Origin: Crossaster papposus
Taxonomy: Eukaryota; Echinodermata; Asteroidea; Velatida; Solasteridae
Assembly (NCBI GenBank): GCA_037893245.1
Contig: JBAIAA010001616.1
Coordinates: 23,685-87,684 of the forward strand
DNA length: 64,000 nt
Direction: 5' to 3'
A program made the position numbers and the translations under genes. This document shows, piece after piece, positions 54,330 to 64,000 of the stretch. The notes below the pieces were generated by a model, which saw nothing but the letters and a program-made list of their open reading frames with translations, did no database searches and was not told the origin of the DNA. Every line of letters begins with the position of its first letter. Positions within the stretch are counted from its first letter, which is position 1.

Positions 54330-57300
54330 CTTATGCACACTTCTTTCCCTTTACATATTTCTTATGCACACTTCTTTCCCTTTACATATTTCTTATGCAC
54401 ACTTCTTTCCCTTACATATTTCTTATGCACACTTCTTTCCCTTTACATATTTCTTATGCACACTTCTTTCCCTTTACATATTTCTTATGCACACTTCTTT
54501 CCCTTTACATATTTCTTATGCACACTTCTTTCCCTTTACATATTTCTTATGCACACTTCTTTCCCTTTACATATTTCTTATGCACACTTCTTTCCCTTAC
54601 ATATTTCTTATGCACACTTCTTTCCCTTTACATATTTCTTATGCACACTTCTTTCCCTTTACATATTTCTTATGCACACTTCTTTCCCTTTACATATTTC
54701 TTATGCACACTTATTTCCCTTTACATATTTCTTATGCACACTTATTTCCCTTTACATATTTCTTATGCACACTTCTTTCCCTTTACATATTTCTTATGCA
54801 CACTTCTTTCCCTTTACATATTTCTTATGCACACTTCTTTCCCTTTACATATTTATTATGCACACTTCTTTCCCTTTACATATTTCTTATGCACACTTCT
54901 TTCCCTTTACATATTTCTTATGCACACTTCTTTCCCTTTACATATTTCTTATGCACACTTCTTTCCCTTTACATATTTCTTATGCACACTTCTTTCCCTT
55001 TACATATTTCTTATGCACACTTCTTTCCCTTTACATATTTCTTATGCACACTTCTTTCCCTTTACATATTTCTTATGCACACTTCTTTCCCTTTACATAT
55101 TTCTTATGCACACTTCTTTCCCTTTACATATTTCTTATGCACACTTCTTTCCCTTTACATATTTAACTCGAGGGCTTGTTCCCACATCATGTGTTTATTT
55201 CTTATGCACACTTCTTTTCCTTTACATATTTCTTATGCACACTTCTTTCCCTTTACATATTTCTTATGCACACTTCTTTCCCTTTACATATTTAACTCGA
55301 GGGCTTGTTCCCACATCATGTGTTTATTTCTTATGCACACTTCTTTCCCTTTACATATTTCTTATGCACACTTCTTTCCCTTTACATATTTCTTATGCAC
55401 ACTTCTTTCCCTTTACATATTTCTTATGCACACTTCTTTCCCTTTACATATTTCTTATGCACACTTCTTTCCCTTTACATATTTCTTATGCACACTTCTT
55501 TCCCTTTACATATTTCTTATGCACACTTCTTTCCCTTTACATATTTAACTCGAGGGCTTGTTCCCACATCATGTGTTTATTTCTTATGCACACTTCTTTC
55601 CCTTTACATATTTCTTATGCACACTTCTTTCCCTTTACATATTTCTTATGCACACTTCTTTCCCTTTACATATTTCTTATGCACACTTCTTTCCCTTTAC
55701 ATATTTATTATGCACACTTCTTTCCCTTTACATATTTATTATGCACACTTCTTTCCCTTTACATATTTCTTATGCACACTTCTTTCCCTTTACATATTTC
55801 TTATGCACACTTCTTTCCCTTTACATATTTCTTATGCACACTTCTTTCCCTTTACATATTTCTTATGCACACTTCTTTCCCTTTACATATTTCTTATGCA
55901 CACTTCTTTCCCTTTACATATTTCTTATGCACACTTCTTTCCCTTTACATATTTCTTATGCACACTTCTTTCCCTTTACATATTTCTTATGCACACTTCT
56001 TTCCCTTTACATATTTCTTATGCACACTTATTTCCCTTTACATATTTCTTATGCACACTTCTTTCCCTTTACATATTTCTTATGCACACTTCTTTCCCTT
56101 TACATATTTCTTATGCACACTTCTTTCCCTTTACATATTTCTTATGCACACTTCTTTCCCTTTACATATTTCTTATGCACACTTCTTTCCCTTTACATAT
56201 TTCTTATGCACACTTCTTTCCCTTTACATATTTCTTATGCACACTTCTTTCCCTTTACATATTTCTTATGCACACTTCTTTCCCTTTACATATTTAACTC
56301 GAGGGCTTGTTCCCACATCATGTGTTTATTTCTTATGCACACTTCTTTCCCTTTACATATTTCTTATGCACACTTCTTTCCCTTTACATATGTCTTATGC
56401 ACACTTCTTTCCCTTTACATATTTCTTATGCACACTTCTTTCCCTTTACATATTTCTTATGCACACTTCTTTCCCTTTACATATTTCTTATGCACACTTC
56501 TTTCCCTTTACATATTTCTTATGCACACTTCTTTCCCTTTACATATTTCTTATGCACACTTCTTTCCCTTTACATATTTCTTATGCACACTTCTTTCCCT
56601 TTACATATTTCTTATGCACACTTCTTTCCCTTTACATATTTCTTATGCACACTTCTTTCCCTTTACATATTTCTTATGCACACTTCTTTCCCTTTACATA
56701 TTTCTTATGCACACTTCTTTCCCTTTACATATTTCTTATGCACACTTCTTTCCCTTTACATATTTCTTATGCACACTTCTTTCCCTTTACATATTTCTTA
56801 TGCACACTTCTTTCCCTTGACATATTTCTTATGCACACTTCTTTCCCTTTACATATTTAACTCGAGGGCTTGTTCCCACATCATGTGTTTATTTCTTATG
56901 CACACTTCTTTTCCTTTACATATTTCTTATGCACACTTCTTTCCCTTTACATATTTCTTATGCACACTTCTTTCCCTTTACATATTTAACTCGAGGGCTT
57001 GTTCCCACATCATGTGTTTATTTCTTATGCACACTTCTTTCCCTTTACATATTTCTTATGCACACTTCTTTCCCTTTACATATTTCTTATGCACACTTCT
57101 TTCCCTTTACATATTTCTTATGCACACTTCTTTCCCTTTACATATTTCTTATGCACACTTCTTTCCCTTTACATATTTCTTATGCACACTTCTTTCCCTT
57201 TACATATTTCTTATGCACACTTCTTTCCCTTTACATATTTCTTATGCACACTTCTTTCCCTTTACATATTTCTTATGCACACTTCTTTCCCTTTACATAT

Positions 57301-59936
57301 TTCTTATGCACACTTCTTTCCCTTTACATATTTCTTATGCACACTTCTTTCCCTTTACATATTTAACTCGAGGGCTTGTTCCCACATCATGTGTTTATTT
57401 CTTATGCACACTTCTTTCCCTTTACATATTTCTTATGCACACTTCTTTCCCTTTACATATTTCTTATGCACACTTCTTTCCCTTTACATATTTAACTCGA
57501 GGGCTTGTTCCCACATCATGTGTTTATTTCTTATGCACACTTCTTTCCCTTTACATATTTCTTATGCACACTTCTTTCCCTTTACATATTTCTTATGCAC
57601 ACTTCTTTCCCTTTACATATTTCTTATGCACACTTCTTTCCCTTTACATATTTCTTATGCACACTTCTTTCCATTTACATATTTCTTATGCACACTTCTT
57701 TCCCTTTACATATTTCTTATGCACACTTCTTTCCCTTTACATATTTCTTATGCACACTTCTTTCCCTTTACATATTTCTTATGCACACTTCTTTCCCTTT
57801 ACATATTTCTTATGCACACTTCTTTCCCTTTACATATTTCTTATGCACACTTCTTTCCCTTTACATATTTCTTATGCACACTTCTTTCCCTTTACATATT
57901 TCTTATGCACACTTCTTTCCCTTTACATATTTCTTATGCACACTTCTTTCCCTTTACATATTTCTTATGCACACTTCTTTCCCTTTACATATGTCTTATG
58001 CACACTTCTTTCCCTTTACATATTTCTTATGCACACTTCTTTCCCTTTACATATTTCTTATGCACACTTCTTTCCCTTTACATATTTCTTATGCACACTT
58101 CTTTCCCTTTACATATTTCTTATGCACACTTCTTTCCCTTTACATATTTCTTATGCACACTTCTTTCCCTTTACATATTTCTTATGCACACTTCTTTCCC
58201 TTTACATATTTCTTATGCACACTTCTTTCCCTTGACATATTTCTTATGCACACTTCTTTCCCTTTACATATTTAACTCGAGGGCTTGTTCCCACATCATG
58301 TGTTTATTTCTTATGCACACTTCTTTTCCTTTACATATTTCTTATGCACACTTCTTTCCCTTTACATATTTCTTATGCACACTTCTTTCCCTTTACATAT
58401 TTAACTCGAGGGCTTGTTCCCACATCATGTGTTTATTTCTTATGCACACTTCTTTCCCTTTACATATTTCTTATGCACACTTCTTTCCCTTTACATATTT
58501 CTTATGCACACTTCTTTCCCTTTACATATTTCTTATGCACACTTCTTTCCCTTTACATATTTCTTATGCACACTTCTTTCCCTTTACATATTTCTTATGC
58601 ACACTTCTTTCCCTTTACATATTTCTTATGCACACTTCTTTCCCTTTACATATTTCTTATGCACACTTCTTTCCCTTTACATATTTCTTATGCACACTTC
58701 TTTCCCTTTACATATTTCTTATGCACACTTCTTTCCCTTTACATATTTCTTATGCACACTTCTTTCCCTTTACATATTTAACTCGAGGGCTTGTTCCCAC
58801 ATCATGTGTTTATTTCTTATGCACATTTCTTTCCCTTTACATATTTCTTATGCACACTTCTTTCCCTTTACATATTTCTTATGCACACTTCTTTCCCTTT
58901 ACATATTTAACTCGAGGGCTTGTTCCCACATCATGTGTTTATTTCTTATGCACACTTCTTTCCCTTTACATATTTCTTATGCACACTTCTTTCCCTTTAC
59001 ATATTTCTTATGCACACTTCTTTCCCTTTACATATTTCTTATGCACACTTCTTTCCCTTTACATATTTATTATGCACACTTCTTTCCCTTTACATATTTC
59101 TTATGCACACTTCTTTCCCTTTACATATTTCTTATGCACACTTCTTTCCCTTTACATATTTCTTATGCACACTTCTTTCCCTTTACATATTTCTTATGCA
59201 CACTTCTTTCCCTTTACATATTTCTTATGCACACTTCTTTCCCTTTACATATTTCTTATGCACACTTCTTTCCCTTTACATATTTCTTATGCACACTTCT
59301 TTCCCTTTACATATTTCTTATGCACACTTCTTTCCCTTTACATATTTCTTATGCACACTTCTTTCCCTTTACATATTTCTTATGCACACTTCTTTCCCTT
59401 TACATATGTCTTATGCACACTTCTTTCCCTTTACATATTTCTTATGCACACTTCTTTCCCTTTACATATTTCTTATGCACACTTCTTTCCCTTTACATAT
59501 TTCTTATGCACACTTCTTTCCCTTTACATATTTCTTATGCACACTTCTTTCCCTTTACATATTTCTTATGCACACTTCTTTCCCTTTACATATTTCTTAT
59601 GCACACTTCTTTCCCTTTACATATTTCTTATGCACACTTCTTTCCCTTTACATATTTCTTATGCACACTTCTTTCCCTTTACATATTTCTTATGCACACT
59701 TCTTTCCCTTTACATATTTCTTATGCACACTTCTTTCCCTTTACATATTTCTTATGCACACTTCTTTCCCTTTACATATTTCTTATGCACACTTCTTTCC
59801 CTTTACATATTTCTTATGCACACTTCTTTCCCTTTACATATTTCTTATGCACACTTCTTTCCCTTTACATATTTCTTATGCACACTTCTTTCCCTTTACA
59901 TATTTCTTATGCACACTTCTTTCCCTTTACATTTTT
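54294..59936 (+). repeat. Higher-order family C, copy 1 (5,643 bp)
   Basis: Insert starts: 54294, 55165, 55294, 55547, 56296, 56859, 56988, 57365, 57494, 58274, 58403, 58780, 58909. Units between: 27, 3, 7, 23, 17, 3, 11, 3, 24, 3, 11, 3, 32. The block opens with an insert preceded by CATTTTT. Inserts 55165, 56859 and 58274 are each followed by a unit with CTTCTTTTCCTTTAC. CCCTTGACATATTT lies one unit before 56859 and 58274. A sub-repeat of 1,415 bp (56859 to 58274) with steps 3-11-3 is visible. No n=1 interval occurs in this family. Confidence 0.9.
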
Positions 59937-62882
59937 AACTCGAGGGCTTGTTCCCACATCATGTGTTTATTTCTTATGCACACTTCTTTCCCTTTACATA
60001 TTTCTTATGCACACTTATTTCCCTTTACATATTTCTTATGCACACTTCTTTCCCTTACATATTTCTTATGCACACTTCTTTCCCTTTACATATTTCTTAT
60101 GCACACTTCTTTCCCTTTACATATTTCTTATGCACACTTCTTTCCCTTTACATATTTCTTATGCACACTTCTTTCCCTTTACATATTTCTTATGCACACT
60201 TCTTTCCCTTTACATATTTCTTATGCACACTTCTTTCCCTTACATATTTCTTATGCACACTTCTTTCCCTTTACATATTTCTTATGCACACTTCTTTCCC
60301 TTTACATATTTCTTATGCACACTTCTTTCCCTTTACATATTTCTTATGCACACTTATTTCCCTTTACATATTTCTTATGCACACTTCTTTCCCTTTACAT
60401 ATTTCTTATGCACACTTCTTTCCCTTTACATATTTCTTATGCACACTTCTTTCCCTTTACATATTTTTTATGCACACTTCTTTCCCTTTACATATTTCTT
60501 ATGCACACTTCTTTCCCTTTACATATTTCTTATGCACACTTCTTTCCCTTTACATATTTCTTATGCACACTTCTTTCCCTTTACATATTTCTTATGCACA
60601 CTTCTTTCCCTTTACATATTTCTTATGCACACTTCTTTCCCTTTACATATTTCTTATGCACACTTCTTTCCCTTTACATATTTCTTATGCACACTTCTTT
60701 CCCTTTACATATTTCTTATGCACACTTCTTTCCCTTACATATTTCTTATGCACACTTCTTTCCCTTTACATATTTCTTATGCACACTTCTTTCCCTTTAC
60801 ATATTTCTTATGCACACTTCTTTCCCTTTACATATTTCTTATGCACACTTCTTTCCCTTGACATATTTCTTATGCACACTTCTTTCCCTTTACATATTTA
60901 ACTCGAGGGCTTGTTCCCACATCATGTGTTTATTTCTTATGCACACTTCTTTTCCTTTACATATTTCTTATGCACACTTCTTTCCCTTTACATATTTCTT
61001 ATGCACACTTCTTTCCCTTTACATATTTAACTCGAGGGCTTGTTCCCACATCATGTGTTTATTTCTTATGCACACTTCTTTCCCTTTACATATTTCTTAT
61101 GCACACTTCTTTCCCTTTACATATTTCTTATGCACACTTCTTTCCCTTTACATATTTCTTATGCACACTTCTTTCCCTTGACATATTTCTTATGCACACT
61201 TCTTTCCCTTTACATATTTAACTCGAGGGCTTGTTCCCACATCATGTGTTTATTTCTTATGCACACTTCTTTTCCTTTACATATTTCTTATGCACACTTC
61301 TTTCCCTTTACATATTTCTTATGCACACTTCTTTCCCTTTACATATTTAACTCGAGGGCTTGTTCCCACATCATGTGTTTATTTCTTATGCACACTTCTT
61401 TCCCTTTACATATTTCTTATGCACACTTCTTTCCCTTTACATATTTCTTATGCACACTTCTTTCCCTTTACATATTTCTTATGCACACTTCTTTCCCTTT
61501 ACATATTTCTTATGCACACTTCTTTCCCTTTACATATTTCTTATGCACACTTCTTTCCCTTTACATATTTCTTATGCACACTTCTTTCCCTTTACATATT
61601 TCTTATGCACACTTCTTTCCCTTTACATATTTCTTATGCACACTTCTTTCCCTTTACATATTTCTTATGCACACTTCTTTCCCTTTACATATTTCTTATG
61701 CACACTTCTTTCCCTTTACATATTTCTTATGCACACTTCTTTCCCTTTACATATTTAACTCGAGGGCTTGTTCCCACATCATGTGTTTATTTCTTATGCA
61801 CATTTCTTTCCCTTTACATATTTCTTATGCACACTTCTTTCCCTTTACATATTTCTTATGCACACTTCTTTCCCTTTACATATTTAACTCGAGGGCTTGT
61901 TCCCACATCATGTGTTTATTTCTTATGCACACTTCTTTCCCTTTACATATTTCTTATGCACACTTCTTTCCCTTTACATATTTCTTATGCACACTTCTTT
62001 CCCTTTACATATTTCTTATGCACACTTCTTTCCCTTTACATATTTATTATGCACACTTCTACCCCTTTACATATTTCTTATGCACACTTCTTTCCCTTTA
62101 CATATTTCTTATGCACACTTCTTTCCCTTTACATATTTCTTATGCACACTTCTTTCCCTTTACATATTTCTTATGCACACTTCTTTCCCTTTACATATTT
62201 CTTATGCACACTTCTTTCCCTTTACATATTTCTTATGCACACTTCTTTCCCTTTACATATTTCTTATGCACACTTCTTTCCCTTTACATATTTCTTATGC
62301 ACACTTCTTTCCCTTTACATATTTCTTATGCACACTTCTTTCCCTTTACATATGTCTTATGCACACTTCTTTCCCTTTACATATTTCTTATGCACACTTC
62401 TTTCCCTTTACATATTTCTTATGCACACTTCTTTCCCTTTACATATTTCTTATGCACACTTCTTTCCCTTTACATATTTCTTATGCACACTTCTTTCCCT
62501 TTACATATTTCTTATGCACACTTCTTTCCCTTTACATATTTCTTATGCACACTTCTTTCCCTTTACATATTTCTTATGCACACTTCTTTCCCTTTACATA
62601 TTTCTTATGCACACTTCTTTCCCTTTACATATTTCTTATGCACACTTCTTTCCCTTTACATATTTCTTATGCACACTTCTTTCCCTTTACATATTTCTTA
62701 TGCACACTTCTTTCCCTTTACATATTTCTTATGCACACTTCTTTCCCTTTACATATTTCTTATGCACACTTCTTTCCCTTTACATATTTCTTATGCACAC
62801 TTCTTTCCCTTTACATATTTCTTATGCACACTTCTTTCCCTTTACATATTTCTTATGCACACTTCTTTCCCTTTACATTTTT
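59937..62882 (+). repeat. Higher-order family C, copy 2 (2,946 bp)
   Basis: Insert starts: 59937, 60900, 61029, 61220, 61349, 61757, 61886. Units between: 30, 3, 5, 3, 12, 3, 31. Opens with a CATTTTT insert and a run holding three 1-bp-short CCCTTACAT units (about 60054, 60239, 60733). CTTTTCC units follow 60900 and 61220; CCCTTGACAT precedes each by one unit. GCACATTTC directly after 61757 matches the same change after 58780 in copy 1. TTCTACCCCTTTAC at about 62060 is private. Confidence 0.9.
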
Positions 62883-64000
62883 AACTCGAGGGCTTGTTCC
62901 CACATCATGTGTTTATTTCTTATGCACACTTCTTTCCCTTTACATATTTCTTATGCACACTTCTTTCCCTTTACATATTTCTTATGCACACTTCTTTCCC
63001 TTACATATTTCTTATGCACACTTCTTTCCCTTTACATATTTCTTATGCACACTTCTTTCCCTTTACATATTTCTTATGCACACTTCTTTCCCTTTACATA
63101 TTTCTTATGCACACTTCTTTCCCTTTACATATTTCTTATGCACACTTCTTTCCCTTTACATATTTCTTATGCACACTTCTTTCCCTTACATATTTCTTAT
63201 GCACACTTCTTTCCCTTTACATATTTCTTATGCACACTTCTTTCCCTTTACATATTTCTTATGCACACTTCTTTCCCTTTACATATTTCTTATGCACACT
63301 TATTTCCCTTTACATATTTCTTATGCACACTTCTTTCCCTTTACATATTTCTTATGCACACTTCTTTCCCTTTACATATTTCTTATGCACACTTCTTTCC
63401 CTTTACATATTTCTTATGCACACTTCTTTCCCTTTACATATTTCTTATGCACACTTCTTTCCCTTTACATATTTCTTATGCACACTTCTTTCCCTTTACA
63501 TATTTCTTATGCACACTTCTTTCCCTTTACATATTTCTTATGCACACTTCTTTCCCTTTACATATTTCTTATGCACACTTCTTTCCCTTTACATATTTCT
63601 TATGCACACTTCTTTCCCTTTACATATTTCTTATGCACACTTCTTTCCCTTTACATATTTCTTATGCACACTTCTTTCCCTTTACATATTTAACTCGAGG
63701 GCTTGTTCCCACATCATGTGTTTATTTCTTATGCACACTTCTTTTCCTTTACATATTTCTTATGCACACTTCTTTCCCTTTACATATTTCTTATGCACAC
63801 TTCTTTCCCTTTACATATTTAACTCGAGGGCTTGTTCCCACATCATGTGTTTATTTCTTATGCACACTTCTTTCCCTTTACATATTTCTTATGCACACTT
63901 CTTTCCCTTTACATATTTCTTATGCACACTTCTTTCCCTTTACATATTTCTTATGCACACTTCTTTCCCTTTACATATTTCTTATGCACACTTCTTTCCC
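62883..64000 (+). repeat. Higher-order family C, copy 3, cut by the window end
   Basis: Insert starts: 62883, 63692, 63821. Units between: 25, 3. Opens with a CATTTTT insert, then two 1-bp-short CCCTTACAT units (about 63000, 63186) and an ACACTTATTTCCC unit (about 63300), in the same order as in copies 1 and 2. A CTTTTCC unit follows 63692. The array continues past the window. Confidence 0.9.

Larger units (their letters stand above)
1..64000 (+). repeat. 31-bp tandem satellite array spanning the whole window
   Basis: A 31-bp unit is repeated head to tail from the first base to the last, so the array runs off both ends. The type copy is 1-31: it begins TGCACACTTC, has the pyrimidine tract CTTCTTTCCCTTT in the middle and ends ATATTTCTTA. 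Composition of one unit is 6 A, 15 T, 9 C, 1 G, so the + strand is 77% pyrimidine. There is no CpG in the unit. Every copy I read has the same orientation and no inversion was seen. About 1,900 units are present, estimated as window length minus inserts divided by 31. Most copies are identical; the rest differ by one or two substitutions or a 1-bp deletion, and the same variants recur in several places. Known biology: such arrays evolve by unequal exchange and replication slippage. I do not recognise the family or the host taxon. Confidence 0.98.

Noticed and set aside
31..63693. Many large forward open reading frames (up to 3,794 codons) with HTSFPLHISYAHFFPF-type periodic translation
   Set aside because: They are overlapping readings of the same stop-free 31-bp unit in all three frames. 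Frames end wherever an insert places TAA in that phase. No start context, no codon bias, no domain and no non-repetitive part. No CDS is supported.
10625..63856. CRISPR-like pattern of short repeats separated by other sequence
   Set aside because: The separators are identical 31-bp units rather than unique spacers, intervals differ widely, and there are no cas genes or leader. This is satellite structure.
1..64000. Telomeric repeat, rRNA, tRNA or other RNA genes
   Set aside because: No 5-8 bp telomere-type repeat and no non-repetitive sequence in which an RNA gene could lie; nothing recognisable on either strand.

Overview
The window is one uninterrupted block of tandemly repeated satellite/minisatellite DNA. 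I see no gene, RNA gene, transposon or unique-sequence island in its 64 kb. The basic unit is 31 bp (type copy 1-31), present in about 1,900 head-to-tail copies, all in one orientation. It is AT-rich (10 G+C of 31) and very strand-asymmetric, with one G and nine C on the + strand. A second element, a 36-bp insert (type copy 10625-10660), interrupts the array about 122 times by hand count. It always sits at the same phase of the 31-bp unit. Distances between inserts are therefore 36 + 31n bp, and the list of n values works as a barcode for higher-order repeats. Below, 'n' means the number of 31-bp units between one insert and the next.

Layout. (1) 1-10624: almost pure 31-bp units with no intact insert. 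It holds a few damaged insert-like remnants and single-base indels; substitutions appear only after about 9.3 kb. (2) 10625-19229: higher-order repeat family A, with copies sharing the barcode 3-19-1-3-21. (3) 19230-33790: three related blocks (B1, B2, B3) that can be aligned to the base pair. B2 lacks exactly six inserts plus 58 units found in B1, and a 9,486-bp displacement links B1 to B3. (4) 33791-47257: family D, a cassette with barcode 3-6-1-3 followed by long unit runs of variable length. (5) 47258-52209: another near-uniform stretch without intact inserts but with damaged joints. (6) 52210-64000: family C, which lacks the n=1 spacing and has its own marker substitutions.

Organism. Satellite DNA on this scale, homogenised and organised in nested higher-order repeats, points to a eukaryotic chromosome (heterochromatin, pericentromere, subtelomere or a similar site). 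I do not recognise the monomer and cannot name a taxon. There is no evidence of a bacterial or viral genome.

The very long forward open frames are an arithmetic artefact. The 31-bp unit has no stop in any forward frame, and because 31 = 3x10+1 each reading cycles through all three frames, giving a 31-residue period. The 36-bp insert (12 codons) keeps phase and supplies one TAA in one frame of three. I annotate no CDS.

The most noteworthy points are the regular CpG/XhoI-bearing insert grid, the recurring 1-3 spacing couplet, the exact in-register deletions and duplications, and two zones whose uniformity and damaged inserts suggest low-quality assembly consensus.
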